Below, in pieces: positions 42,715 to 54,949 of a stretch of 64,000 nucleotides of DNA. The notes beneath the pieces were generated by a model. The model did no database searches, was not told the DNA's origin, and saw only the letters and a program-made list of their open reading frames with translations. The position numbers and the translations under genes were made by a program. Source of the DNA: Tolypeutes matacus (Eukaryota > Chordata > Mammalia > Cingulata > Chlamyphoridae). Within the stretch, counting starts at the first letter, position 1; the number at the start of each line of letters is the position of its first letter. The stretch is taken from positions 1,264,629 to 1,328,628 of the forward strand of contig JAKSZT010053928.1 of NCBI GenBank assembly GCA_026826555.1, given 5' to 3'.

Positions 42715-42975
42715 ACTTATAGCAACAACTAATACTGATTATGTACCAGCTACTCTTCTAACTGCTATACATGTATAACTCATTTCATCCTAACAACAAT
42801 CCTATGAGGTAAATCCTTGTATTATCATCATCCCCATTCTAAAATGAGGAAACTGTAGTTCAGAGAGTTTAAGTAACTAGCCTAAGATCTTACAACTAAG
42901 TTGGGAAGCAGGATTTGAGCCTGACTGATCCATTTCCATTGTCTGTTGCTCTTGACTACTATGCTATACTGCCGT
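42715..42975 (-). mobile_element. MIR element, antisense, near full length
   Basis: 'attatgtaccagctactctt', 'tcatttcatcctaacaacaa', 'aaatgaggaaactgtagttc', 'gggaagcaggatttgagcct', 'actactatgctatactgcc': the whole MIR in antisense order. Confidence 0.88.
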
Positions 42976-45165
42976 CAAAACCTGAATCAAGACTTTGAGA
43001 ATGGAAAGAGAGGAGATTCTGCTTTGCGAAAGGCTTTTCTTTAAGATTCTTCTCTGACAGAATCAGGATTTCTTGTTAACAGGTAGCCCAAACATTTTCA
43101 CTAGAATCAGAGAGCAGTTAAACAAGTGAGGATATTAAAAAAAAATGATTGGTATCATGTTTTATAACTCTTGGTCTCAAAATGAATTATGGAATGGAAA
43201 GGCTATCTGCCATTGCCAAGAGTGATACCCAATGGGAAAATTGTAGTGCAGGGGCAATAAGTGTATAGAAATGAAGAGATCAGCAGAGAAAGATGGCTCT
43301 CCTGAGACCCATTGTCAATTTTTTCTTGTACTTGCATTCAGCTAGGTGAAAATTATCTATCAGGGGAAACAGAGGCAAGATTTACTAAAACTCTCGTCCG
43401 TATTAGTTACTAATCTTAGAAAAATCATTTCTAAGTTCCTTCTTCATTCCTTATGAGTAAGGGCCAAGAGAGGTAGCAATGGGTTAAAATAATTTGCAAA
43501 CCATTTATGACACCATTAAATATAAGTGGCTCTGTTTGTCTGGCTTAAATACTCAATTACTCTGTGAGAGTGAGCACATGGGAATTTTAGGGATTCATAC
43601 CTTACATTATTTTGGTGAAATTTTATGGCAGAGGAAAAAAATCTAATGACTTGCTTTAATAAAAAATACTGTTTTTCTCAAAGCAATAAACCTATAGCAT
43701 TAACCAAAGAGAACTTTTCTAGAGGAAACAGAAAAGTGTAATTTTTCTCCCAAAGTTAGCACTTTTGTTTAGACTTCCAGTATTTGTGGTTAATATATAT
43801 GGAGGTTCTTGGTGTGAGCCTGGGCTAGGGTTTAAGTATGTGTTGGTATGTAGGTAGAGTCCTGGGACAGCACCTAAAAAATATTTGTAAGGGAGTAGGG
43901 TGCTGGGGAGCCTCCAAGGAGCTAACTCATTTTAAAGAAAGGAAAAACCAGGCACACCTGACTAGAGGTCTGGTTCCTGTGAGGAACAGTTGGCTATAAA
44001 AATCAAAGCATAAACAAAACCTAGAATTCTTCCTATATGACATAGGCATATAAGCATCACTGCTTTGGTGCCTTCTAATAGTGTATAACATCAACGTTTG
44101 TCAACTTTGATCATTGGTTGGGCAACGTCACTATCCCACCTCACCTCTCTAGCATCCTGGTGGCCTAAGAACAGCGGTGCCTCCTGGCAGAGACTTGCAT
44201 GCCTGGTGACCTGGTGGCAGGGCCTGATGACGTGGACGTGCTGGGCAGTTCCTGAGAGAGCAGTAGCAGATGCCATACAAGAGGGGGATTAGTTAGGAGC
44301 ACACCTGGATTCCAGAAGCACCTGACTTCAGAGAGCATCTGGACTCCCAGAAGAACCTGAGAAACATTTATAGGTTGTTGAGATGCTTGCTGGTGGAGGC
44401 AAGAGCCAATAGAATCTGGGTTCTAATTATTAATATGATTCTGTTTGTATTCACATGTTGGGAAAACTCAGGTAGCATTCATATTCATACAAGGTTTTCA
44501 GTACAGCTACAGGATATGACATACATATAATTATGGTGCTGAACATATAGATGTAAAAGGATTGGTATCCTTAAAGAGCTCTCTAAGCATGCATTATTTG
44601 GAACATTATGTTTGAAAGTTTAGCAGTGTTATATCCATTTTTAGGTTTTGTACTTGAAAATAGAATTCAGAAAAGGTGAGTAAAAATCTTTATGCTAATG
44701 ATGTCTTAATATTTAGATGTTACTATTTTTTATCTTTTATTGGGTGGAGAAGGTTTTTAGGAAGAATGCTAACTGACAACATGGAATGGTTTTTATGTTT
44801 CCACAGGTGAAATAAATGAATAATTTTTATTCTGTATTTATTTAATAGTGCATTTCAGAGAATATTTGGTTAATAAATACTTGTTAAATAATTTTTTTTT
44901 TCTGATAAGGCCAAAAGGCCAAAGGAAATGTAATTTAATAGTTCCAGTAATGTGGAGGTTTAAAAAGAAATTAGGAGAACTGTGCTTCTAGTGTGAGATC
45001 AGAAAAAACATAAGCATGTCAAAGACTGCAAAAACATATATACAATGTGAAATTTTCTTATTAATCCCTTTTCATATTCTTATTATTTATTTAGAAACCA
45101 GTGCCCTATGGATTGTAGTATAAACCTTACTTGTTACTTTCTAATTAGTGAAATAAGAGCATGTC
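42976..45165. other. Unique sequence, no gene recognised
   Basis: Nothing repeat-like or exon-like identified. Overlapping frames on both strands at 44091-44292 show no similarity to a known protein. Confidence 0.4.
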
Positions 45166-45181
45166 TGATTTACATTTAATT

Positions 45182-45625
45182 AAAAATTTTTTTTTTAATT
45201 TTAATTTTTTAAAGACTTATTTATTTATTTCTCTCCCCCACCCCTCATTGTTTTATGTTCACTGTCTGCTGTGTGTTCTTCTGTGTCTGCTTGTCTTCTC
45301 TTTAGGGCGGCACTGGGAACTGATCCTGGGACTTTCTGGAGTGGGAGAGAGGCGCTTAATCTCTTATGCCACCTCAGCCCCCTGGTTTGCTGTGTCTGTT
45401 ATTGTTCTCTTCTGTGTTTCTTTTTGTTGCATCATCTTGCTGTGCCAACATGCCATGCAGGCCAGCACTCTGCTTGGGCCAGTACTCTGCGTGGGCCAGC
45501 TCTCCACTTGGGCCAGCTCTCTGCTCAGGTCAGCTTGCCTTTCCGCACGAGGCCCCGGGAATCGAACCCTGGACCTCCTATATGGTAGATGGGATCCTAA
45601 TCGCTTGAGCCACGTCCGTTTCCCA
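45182..45625 (-). mobile_element. Long DAS-SINE with internal 17-bp tandem repeat
   Basis: A 444-bp dimer: halves with B-box complements 'gggaactgatcctgggactt' (45315 area) and 'gggaatcgaaccctggacct' (45556 area), joined by a linker holding the tandem array at 45461-45540. Perfect 16-bp duplication tgatttacatttaatt at 45166-45181 and 45626-45641. Sister of the copy at 16607-17020. Confidence 0.93.
45461..45540. repeat. 17-bp tandem repeat inside long DAS-SINE
   Basis: Units of exactly 17 bp start at 45461, 45478, 45495 and 45512 (gccagcactctgcttgg and variants), with a partial fifth at 45529. Confidence 0.85.
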
Positions 45626-45641
45626 TGATTTACATTTAATT

Positions 45642-46218
45642 TTATATACTCTGTTGATTGGGCTTTTATCATTATCCAGGGAAATTCTTGTTTGAGTTGA
45701 CAAGGTCATGTTCCAAAGATATTCATTTCTCCTAGAAGAAATTGAGGCAGTCTGCAGTCAGTCTACCATGAAGAATGTGGGCCAGGATTGGTTTAATTCT
45801 GTTCATATCAGGTACTGTAAATTTTTCTTTCATTACCATTTAGTTTAGCAACTGAAATAATAGAAATAGAAATTTTATGGCAAAATGGAATTTGCCTGTT
45901 GACTATTTTAACTGAAAATGGAGAATAGACTGATAATTTAGGAGGCTCCATCTGAATTATAAATCATTATAGCAACTTTGTAGTCCTATTAGCATTTATG
46001 AACTAGCTACAGTGCTAAGAGCTGTAGAATTTGAAAACTTGTGTAAGAAAAGGATGGTCTGGTCTCAGTGTCCTTCAAAAATGCCACAGCAATACTGTGT
46101 AACTTCTTTTTTTTTTTTTTTTTTTAATTGTGTTTTGCTTGTTTTGGGCTTAGCAATTGGAATTTTGAAAAGTTCTTGCATTGCATTAGCATAGTGACAG
46201 CACTGATTGAAAGCCATC
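45642..46218. other. Unique sequence, no gene recognised
   Basis: A T run lies at 46106-46125 with no recognisable retrocopy attached. Nothing else identified. Confidence 0.4.
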
Positions 46219-46731
46219 TGTATTAGTCAGCCAAAGGGGTGCTAATGTGAAATACCAAAAATGTGTTGGTCTTTATAAAGGGTATTTATTTGGGGTAGAA
46301 GTCCACAGATACCAGGCCATAAAGCTTTAAGTTTCTTCTCTCACCACAATCCATTGCCACGTGTTAGAGCAAGACAGCTGCCGGCATTTGCCAGGGTTCA
46401 GGCTTCTGGGGGTCCTCTCTTCCCGGGGCTGTGTTTCTCTCCGGGCTTAGCTCCTGTCTCCTCCACAAGGTCAGCTGTAGACGATCAGGTGAAAGGCTTG
46501 CATCTCTTCTCCTGGGGCATTCTTTCCAACATCAAAACTGCTTCTCAAAAAACTGCTTCAACTCTGTTCTTGCCTTGCCTTTTATATTCAATTCCCCACC
46601 CACCAAAGGGGTGGGGCTCAACGCCCTACTGACATGGCCCAGTCCATGCCCAGATAAAGAGATCAGTTTACAAGCATGATCCAATTATATTTTTGGAATT
46701 CATAATTATATCAAACTGACCAACTGCAACA
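46219..46731 (-). mobile_element. Solo LTR (class III/MaLR-like), copy 2
   Basis: A 513-bp TG..CA element flanked by a perfect 5-bp duplication ccatc (46214-46218 and 46732-46736). On the minus strand it carries TATAAAAGGC (complement near 46579-46588) and AATAAATACCC near the end, as in copy 1 at 5054-5560. The two copies align end to end with modest divergence and different target sites, so they are separate integrations. Confidence 0.88.
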
Positions 46732-47049
46732 CCATCTTAGAATTTTTTCAGAAGATTTGGTAGAGAGAATGTGGTAATTCACTTTTCTACTTTATCCCAT
46801 ATAGAGTCTTTGGGAAAAGCCCAAGAAAGTGGTCTAGTTTGTTCTTTAGTGCCTAAAATGTCTACTGTTCTCTTTATTTAAAATTCTATAAAGTACATCT
46901 ATACTGTAAACTGTAACTTAACAAACCTTAATATCCTGTCAGAGGACACTTGTGGATCTTTTCTGGTTTCTGTGCTGCTGCATTTGACAACCTTAAGCAC
47001 TTGCTCCTTTATTTAAACAAAGAAACCCAATTAAACAAAAAAACTTTCC

Positions 47050-47830
47050 CTAATTATCAAAGGGATGCATACTCATTACTATAACAATGAAACAAATCAC
47101 TCATAGTGTCATTCTCACAGATAACCACTATTATCACTTTGATTTATTTCTTCTCAGATGTATAATTTTTTTTGTTTTTGAACATTGGCATTGCAGCTGG
47201 TCATGAGTTGGTTAGCATTATTATGTTAGAAGTGGAGTTTCTTCTCTTTGGCTTTTTTGCTCCTAAGACCCACTCAAAGAAGGGGGTTCCAATTATTATT
47301 GTTTCAACTCCTTTCTCATGCTTAAGGTCTCATGCTTAGGGAGATAAAACTGAACTAATAATAGCAATCAAAACATTCCTTTAGCAAAGTTATGATGATA
47401 AGTGAACATTTTCTCTAACTTATTTACTCAAAACAGAGCATTATAAACCGAAACATGTTTATTATGACTAATGATTTTTTTCTGAGGTGAGATAATCACA
47501 ACAGTATTGTTAAGGAAATTTCTATATAATTGAGGTCAAACTAATACAGTTTTGCACTAGTGTTTTCACTCAATATTGCACTTCTGGCATTTTACATGCC
47601 ACTAAATATTTTTCAAAAACATAATTTTAATGGCTTCTAGAAATTTCATTGAATTGAGAATTCTAAAATTTATTTAATCACTTTTCTATTTTTGGATATT
47701 TGGGTAGTTTCCATGTTTCTAAAACTTTTTTTTTTTGCTTTTATATAACACTGGTGAAAATACTTGTACATAAACCTTTGACCTTATTTAAAATTATTTA
47801 CTTGAGAATATATGCCTTAAGAATTCAATA
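47050..47830 (-). mobile_element. Old L1 3' region, antisense
   Basis: 'acagataaccactattatca', 'ttttgcactagtgttttcac', 'taatggcttctagaaatttc', 'tagtttccatgtttctaaaa' and 'aatacttgtacataaacc' keep the antisense L1M order. Diverged; boundaries approximate. Confidence 0.5.
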
Positions 47831-47869
47831 ACCTCTTAATTGGTCTCCATAACTTCAGAGTTTATCCCC

Positions 47870-48150
47870 TCTAAATAATCTTGTCCATTGCTGCCAGATG
47901 AATCTTTCTAAAACATCAATTATGTCATGGTATTCTGTGGTCAACAGCCTGTAATGACTTCTCATTGCTAGAGGATAAAAGCTTCAAATTTTTTAGGTTG
48001 GGGACTGAAGAATTCTTGTTTCTTCCAAGTTCTACAATCTATTGTACATGAAGTAACAAGACTCTTTGAGATGGCTCTGCTCTCACCCAGCACCACCTTG
48101 AGGACTTTGACTAATTGTTTTCAACCTTGCCTCTGTCTCTTGCTGTCCCA
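47870..48150 (+). mobile_element. L2 LINE fragment
   Basis: 'ttgctgccagatgaatcttt', 'gtaatgacttctcattgcta' and 'gaggataaaagcttcaaatt' match the L2 region before its 3' end. The 3' continuation may be at 48690-48840. Confidence 0.55.
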
Positions 48151-48317
48151 AATCAGACATGTACTACAACTCTAACATTGATGTATGGGTTACATTGTCT
48201 GTCATAAAATATATTTTGTAAATTTGCCCTCAAACATCTCAGTTTTTTCCCAGGTTTCTCTCCTGATAGCTACTGGCATATCTATTTCCAATCAATCTTC
48301 CCACCCCTAACCCAAGG

Positions 48318-48347
48318 TCTCTCTCTCTCTGCCCCCCCCCCCCGCCC

Positions 48348-48382
<35 letters not shown>

Positions 48383-48383
48383 T
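48318..48383. repeat. Simple repeat cluster (CT)n-(C)n-(GT)n
   Basis: (CT)n at 48318-48330, a C run at 48332-48343 and (GT)n at 48348-48383 directly adjoin. Confidence 0.95.
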
Positions 48384-48689
48384 AAATGCACTGTAAAAGG
48401 TCTGAAAAGATGCAGACCAGGTTCCCCCTATGGGAAAGGGTGCTGGGATGGAATTCGTGGAAAGGATTAAGGCAAACACTTTTTACTCTATGTACTTCTT
48501 TTTTGTTTGAACTTTTTTCAAATATGTATTCATTTATTTCTAATTTAAAACATTAAAATGATAGATTTATTTAAAAAACTTTACAGGGTTGTAAGACTTA
48601 ATGGAGGTAGGCTTTATGAAATTGCTTTCTAAATTTTTAAAACTTAGAGCAAATGCTAATTGTGGTTCCATCCATGCCTTTGCTCTGAT

Positions 48690-48840
48690 CATGTAAAACA
48701 AACTCTGCTAGATCAACTCCCACCCATCTTTCAAAGCTCAGCTAAATTTCTATAGCTTATCAGACCCTGCTTTGATTACTGAAACCCACATTTGCCTCTT
48801 AAAGCACTTTTACTTGTATTTGTCATATGAAATTAATGTC
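48690..48840 (+). mobile_element. L2 LINE fragment
   Basis: 'catctttcaaagctcagcta aatttc', 'cagaccctgctttgattact' and 'gcacttttacttgtatttgt' are L2 3' phrases. Confidence 0.55.
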
Positions 48841-49264
48841 CTTGGGCTTCAATTTGGAGCATATGATGAGTAGGTAAATATAGCAGCATTGGTTTAGAAT
48901 AACTCTATCCATAGTATGCTCTTTTACCTATTTTTTTGTTCCATATATACATGGCCTTTTTTTTTTTTTCTTTTTGTATTTAGCAAGGGACAATGATTGC
49001 AGATGGATTTCTCTTTATGTGATCTTGGGAACATCAAACTTCTTTGGGGATTTCTTCATCCAGAATATGAAGGGGTCGAGCTAGGTATATCTTCTAACAC
49101 CCCTTCTGGTTCAAAAAGTTTGTGATTGTGAAATCATCTGAATTTGCCTGGCTTAATTTGAAAATGGTTACTTTCTCTTTGGAAAAGAAAGCCTCTACAA
49201 ATATCTTTCTTTTAGTAAAGATAAAAATACTAAACAGGGCAACTCAATATAATTAATCTGTTTG

Positions 49265-49520
49265 ATGAAGTAGCAAGGGCATTGACTTTGAAATCAAAAG
49301 GACCTGTATTTAAATCCTGAATCTACCATCACTAAATCTTATCCTAAACAAGTTACTTAACCTCTTTTAGTCTCAGTTTCCTTGTATATTTTCTTATATA
49401 TTAACTGGGGCTAATAATCTTTGTCTCCCTGTACTATAGTAAATAATAAATGGTATAACACATGTGGACACACCCAAGACAGTATCTGATATGTAGCAAG
49501 CTCTCAGTAAATGTTAGTTT
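49265..49520 (+). mobile_element. MIR element
   Basis: 'tagcaagggcattgactttg', 'aagttacttaacctctttta', 'gtctcagtttccttgtatat' and '..tatgtagcaagctctcagta aatg' in MIR order. Confidence 0.78.
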
Positions 49521-49548
49521 CCTTTCTTCCTTTGTCAGTAACTTTGAC

Positions 49549-49550
<2 letters not shown>

Positions 49551-49581
<31 letters not shown>

Positions 49582-49743
49582 TATTTATTTATTCATTTAT
49601 CCCCCCCTTGCTGCTTGTGCGTGCTGGGTCAGCCAACCACGCCGTGCGGGCGGGCCTGCCCTCACCAGGAGGCCCCGGGAACCGAACCCGGGGCCTCCCA
49701 TATGGTAAATGGGAGCCCCACTGATTGAGCCACAGCCGCTTCC
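49551..49743 (-). mobile_element. DAS-type SINE, low divergence
   Basis: Same subfamily as 26030 and 41773: GC-rich body, B-box complement 'gggaaccgaacccggggcct', A-box complement 'tgattgagccacagccgctt', long T run at left. Duplication agtaactttgactt at 49537-49550 and 49747-49760 (3 extra bp att at the right). Confidence 0.93.
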
Positions 49744-49760
49744 ATTAGTAACTTTGACTT

Positions 49761-51190
49761 CTGAAAAGCACATTTTAAAAAGAAGAAAATGCTATTTTAT
49801 ATACTTATACATCTATAAATGAGGTTCAGAGAGAACAAAGTGGATATTTTATTTTTTTGTTTTTTTTTAAATTCTTTTCTTTTCTCTTTTTTTTTTTGAA
49901 GTGGATATTTTAAAACAGGAATGTGATAAGTATGAATATGTGCAAAGAGTTTGTGTAATCCTTGCTCTAACTGTATGCCGAAATGCAGAGCTCCTATAGG
50001 TCTACACATTATTTTCTTTCTTATAGGGCTTAACTAGTAACAAAAGGGTCATAAAAATAAAATGCATGTTTGATGCCTTATAGTGAGCTAGCTAAGATAG
50101 GTCAACAACTGGGAGCTTCAGACTGGGATCTCAGACAACTTGGCCGTATATCAAATGCTGGAAACCTAGATACTCTCAGGACCCACATCTAATAGGCACA
50201 ATAGATACAGTGCCTAGAACCCACAATACTTCTAAGGGCCCATGAAAATGCTTACATTTTTTATTTTGTAAACCAGAAAGAACAGAAGAAATTTGGGGTC
50301 AAAAATGGTTTAAAATATATCACTAAAATATTTAACTTGATAACACAATTTTAAGAAATAATTTATTATTATTATTATTTTAATGGAGTAAGGGGGCCAC
50401 AAAAGTCATACTTAGCCCTGGATGCTTTAATGAGTTTTTCAACTCTCTCTTTCCCAAGATGCATCAGGAAAGGTGTGATTAGTAAGTCCTGTTGCATGGT
50501 TTTGCCTGTTTATTCTTGGCTCCATGAGAAGATAGGAGATAAGCCAAACATGAAGACAAAACAATAAAAAACAGGTATTTATATCAAGCTTCAGAGTCTG
50601 CTCTCATAAAATTAGAATTTTGGAAGCAGAGGGTTCCCGCTTATCTCAGACTTATGTAAATTTAATAGATAGACTTTTCCATGAATAGTGATGAATTTGT
50701 AAAGGAAGGTTTTGGGGAAAAAATTCACCATCACCACCAAAAACAAGAGAAAAGATTGATATTCTGATTTTGGCTGAATAAAAGAGAAAGTATGAAATGT
50801 TAAAAAAAAAAAAAGAGAAATGTAGAGTTGCCTGACTTTCTGAGATTAGAAAAGTGGATACTCTAAGAAGGAAGCTGTGTGCCCCATCTCAGTTTGTAGA
50901 AGGTTCCCTTGTACAGTAGGACATTTGGTCAGCAAATGAACTTACCCCAACTCTGCCTCTTGAGAATCTGGAGGCAGTAAAGGGTGGAGCAAGGTGGAGA
51001 ACAGCTTCTGTAATTTTAAGCCAAGCCATTCCTGAGAGCTCTCAGAGTCCACCTCAATCTAAAAGGCAGCTTCATGCTGATGGGGCTGTAGATTGGTTGG
51101 AGAGGAAAGGGGCAAACTGTCCCTCCCCCGACCCCACTGGGTGTGTAGGCTTTACTTTTCAGACAGATTATTTTAGGTTAATAATTCTTA
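49761..51190. other. Unique sequence, no gene recognised
   Basis: A-rich and T-rich patches (e.g. 49853-49899, 50801-50818) but no clear repeat family or exon. Confidence 0.4.
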
Positions 51191-51194
51191 CTAA

Positions 51195-51430
51195 TCATAA
51201 CTAACATGACAGGAATGCTTACTATGTGCCTGGCACAGGACTAAGCATTTTACTGGGGTTGACTGTTTAATCCTCCCAGTAAACCTGTGTAGTAGGTACT
51301 ATCCCCATCCCTGTTTTACAGATGGAGAAGCAAAGCTCTGGGAGGTTGAGGGACTTATCTGAGGTCTCATAGCTAGTGGCAAAGCAGGAGTTTGAACCCA
51401 GGCAGTCTGACACCAGAGCCTGCATTTCTA
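51195..51430 (-). mobile_element. MIR element, antisense
   Basis: 'cttactatgtgcctggcaca', 'ttaatcctcccagtaaacct', 'ttttacagatggagaagcaa', 'gagtttgaacccaggcagtc': complete antisense MIR order, well preserved. Confidence 0.92.
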
Positions 51431-51599
51431 ACCTCTGTTCTTACGAGAGGCGAACCCATCTTTGGCAGATCATATGAGCGAAATGCAAAAATGTTAGGGG
51501 CTAAGACATCTTTTGTGTGGACTAGTCCTGTAACAAGATCATCTCTCCCAATAATATTCTAGAGGGCCTAAGTAGACTTCTTATCCCACTTCTAGGTAG

Positions 51600-52260
51600 A
51601 GAATGAGCAAATATGAGTAACAGTTCCCTGCCTGCCCCAAGAATTTTGAACAAAGTGAAAACAAAGTTAGTTCAAGGACTTGGGCTTATCATTACAACTG
51701 CTAGTTCATGGCAAATAAGGGTAATTAAAGTATATGGTTTAATTAAGTTATTTTCAGTGCTTTTCAAAGAACTGGCTTCTTTAATATCAGTCATTATTAG
51801 CCAAAATGAATTAACAACTCAATCCAGATACTTAATAATAGTGGTGATGATGGCAGAGTCAACTATCCTTAAGGACATTTGGATACCTTTGGGGCAAAAA
51901 GAAGTTAGACTCAACTGAAAGGAAATCAGCATCCCTCAATGTTTTAATCACAATTAAAAACATGTTCAGTGATACTGGTTCAGATTGCATCAGATACACA
52001 GTTATTTTGGCACAAATCATTCAATGGAAGGTAGGCTAATAATAAAGCTTTTTCAAGCAGATGGATTTTTACAGTTTCTCAGTAAGACAGTATTTTACCC
52101 ACAGTTGCATTGCTGCTCATATTATTTGCATACTAATGAAGGAAGTTAGTTATTCTTCCTAAATTTCTCCCTTCCTCTTCTGCAGCACCAGACATGATGC
52201 TCACACTACTTTGCTGAGGAAGTCAGCTTCATTCTTAACCACCTGCCTGGCAGGTGGTCA
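51600..52260. other. Repeat-free AT-rich block, possible conserved non-coding element
   Basis: No repeat hallmark over ~650 bp. It contains TTTAATTAAG (near 51738), several TAAT cores and a perfect POU octamer atttgcat at 52124-52131 followed by actaatga. A 101-codon frame at 51613-51918 has no recognised similarity. Function is not shown. Confidence 0.35.
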
Positions 52261-52839
52261 CCTAGCAAGTTCACCTGATTTTTCAATGTTTCCTTAGAAA
52301 CTTGCATTTATTTTATTTTATTTTTAAATCTGATTTTAATATTGCCACTCCAATATCTTTTATTGAATATGCAACATAAACTTTTATCAACCCATATCCT
52401 TTCAAAATTTGTGTCTTCATCTTTAAAAATTCTTTTTTTATTTTTAAAGAAGCTTTAGATTACAAGAAACTTGCATTAAATATTTATTTAATTCTGATGA
52501 TCTAGAAGGGCTACAACAAGTGAAAGTTCTCCAGAGAGAGATAATAAAGTTTTTTCTTTGATTAACGTTTATTATTTGGAAATATTATAAATTAGTGAAA
52601 ACAATTCCTAAAAAAATTCCTATACTATGACATATGTCTTCAAAGAAAACTAGAGATAAACACACTATCCATTGCGATTTGAGTTGCTGGGTATATTTTG
52701 ACTTTTTAAAGTCATTATTCAGGGTGTTGGAATAGTAAAGTTATAGGATAAGAACTCAAACTGAATCATAACAAAGGTTTTACAGCATTTATAGCTGCTA
52801 TTCTAAATATAAAGTCACAGAAAAAAATTTAAAACATAG

Positions 52840-53040
52840 TAAAGGAAAAAGAAAACAAAAAAACTCTGTAGTCCTGCAGATACTGTTAACATTTTGGTGT
52901 ATGTCCATCTAGTATATTTTCTGTGCACATGTGTTTTCTTTTACAAACATTAAAAAATGTTCCACATGTCCTAATACTTGAATATAGCTATAAAGAGGTC
53001 TAGTGAGACATCAGTAACATTGCTTATTTTCTATACCTGT
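52840..53040 (-). mobile_element. Old L1 3' fragment, antisense
   Basis: 'actgttaacattttggtgta tgtccatctag' and 'ttttctgtgcacatgtgttt' are antisense L1M 3' phrases. Diverged. Confidence 0.5.
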
Positions 53041-53204
53041 AAAGGGGAAAGTATGTATCCAATATATTGACTGCAAAATTTTACATGAAAACATGAATGT
53101 CCAAAGGCAATATTTGAAGGTGACTTGTGCTAGCATATCAGAGGAGTGAAAAACGTATAACAAACAAACAAACAATCAAACAAATAGACAAAAAACACAC
53201 TATC

Positions 53205-53935
53205 CAGAATGAGGGTAGGGAATGGGGAGCTGATGCTTAATTGGTGCAGAATTGGTAATAAAGTTGATTGTAAATGTTTAGAAACGGATAAGAGGTGATG
53301 GTAGCACTTTATAGTGAGTGTAATTAACAGAGCTGATATGTGAGTGTGATTGTGGTTGAAAGGGAAAATTTAGGGTTGTGTGTGTCACTAGAAGGAACGC
53401 TAGAGGATGAAACATGGGACTGTATAACATAACATAGTGAACCCAGCCAGTTGTAGACGATGAGTGTGGTCAATAGTACAAACATAAGAATGTTCTTCCA
53501 TGAATTAGAACAAATGTACGTTACTGTTACAAGGTGTTAATAATAGGGTGGTGAATGGGGAAAAATATACCTAAAACAAACCATGGATTGTAGTGAACAG
53601 TAATATATTAATATTCTTCCATAAATTGTAAAAGAACCAAAACATTATGCTAAGTGAAAGAAACCAGACACAAAATGCTACCTAGTTTTTGACTCCATTT
53701 ATATTAAATGTAAATGCAAATAAATTTATAGACGTGGAATTAGAATAGGGGAAGGATAGAAGGATTGAGGGGTGCCTGCTAAGAGGTAGGGAATTTTTCC
53801 TTTTGGAGTAATGAATATACTATAAAATTGATTGTGGTGATGAATGCACAACAAAGTGTACAATAAAAGCCATTGTTTGTACATTTTGGATGGATTGTAT
53901 GGTATACCTCGATAAAATTACTTTATTAAACAACC
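53205..53935 (+). mobile_element. L1 3' UTR sequence, probably two fragments
   Basis: 53215-53560 has 'ggggagctgatgcttaattg', 'gaggtgatggtagcacttta', 'gagtgtaattaacagagctg' and a 'caaggtgttaataatagggt' end. 53640-53935 restarts earlier in the L1 order: 'attatgctaagtgaaagaaa', 'gattgtggtgatgaatgcac', 'atggtatacctcgataaaat'. Two overlapping portions imply two insertions or a rearranged copy. Confidence 0.65.
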
Positions 53936-54079
53936 AGAAAACACCACATTATCCATAATGAGAGAAATTACACTTGTTAACTCCTACTATGAATGTTATT
54001 TCTTGGAAAAATAAGGCTAGTATCAGACGAGCCTATCGTTTGCCAATTATGTAGATGAGGGCCAAAAGTAGGGAAGCAG

Positions 54080-54262
54080 GACAGCAGTATAGCTGTGTGG
54101 TTAATAACAAGGAATTGGGATTTAAGTGGCCTGGCTTCAAAGAAACTATCTCGATTTCCAAAGCTGCAAAATGGGCAGTTAATAGCATTCATCCTTTGGG
54201 ATTGTTTGTGAGATTTAAATGAGTATATAAAGTGCTTAGCACAGTACCTGGCACATGAAGTT
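54080..54262 (+). mobile_element. MIR element
   Basis: 'cagtatagctgtgtggttaa', 'tttaagtggcctggcttcaa', 'gtgagatttaaatgagtata', 'tgcttagcacagtacctggc' in MIR order, middle diverged. Confidence 0.75.
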
Positions 54263-54940
54263 AACAGTTTCTTAGGAGAGAGGGATATTTAAAAAACAAC
54301 AACAACTTTGATAGATTGTGTGTCTCTAAAATAAAACTTGGCAAAAGAAAAAAAAAAAAAAAAGATTTCTTGTTTTACTAACTTATATTTAAATCACTCC
54401 TTCCACACCTGATCTACATTTAAATAAGTATGGGAAGACGATGTGCCTTGTTCTAAGGTCAGATTTATAATTAAAATAATGAAAAAAGGGGTGAAGGAAA
54501 ATTGTAGATATTGGTTATGTATAGTGTCTTTGTATTGAATTTTGGAAAGTAATTACCATAGGCATGGAAAGTTACATATCAAAATGTAGTTATTTATTTA
54601 AAATCTATAGAAACCATCAAAATGATAGCTATTATGTTGAATGATAAGATATTGCCAGCATTTGGCCATTTTTTACCTACAAAAATGGCAATGTCATATG
54701 GCTCAACCCAATAGAAATTATAGTTTCACGTTCCCTTATTTCAGAAAGGATTCTGTACCATTACATCCCAGGGTGGCAGGTTCAGGCTGAACGTTCTAAT
54801 GAACTGAGCGCAAAGCAGGCAATAGAAGAAATACCATGGTTTCAGCCCAACCCTGCTCCTACCCTGTGCTCTCAGAAGAGGCACAGACCGGCCCCATCAG
54901 GCAGGTGCTCCTGTCACCACCCTAGGTCAAGCCAACCATC
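54263..54940. other. Unique sequence with an A run
   Basis: An AATAAA (near 54331) precedes an A run at 54348-54363, so a tiny retrocopy is possible, but no source or duplication was found. Confidence 0.3.
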
Positions 54941-54949
54941 AGCTTTTGC

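Noticed and set aside
44091..44292. Overlapping 60-codon frames on both strands
   Set aside because: No similarity to known proteins; a slightly GC-rich stretch gives open frames by chance.
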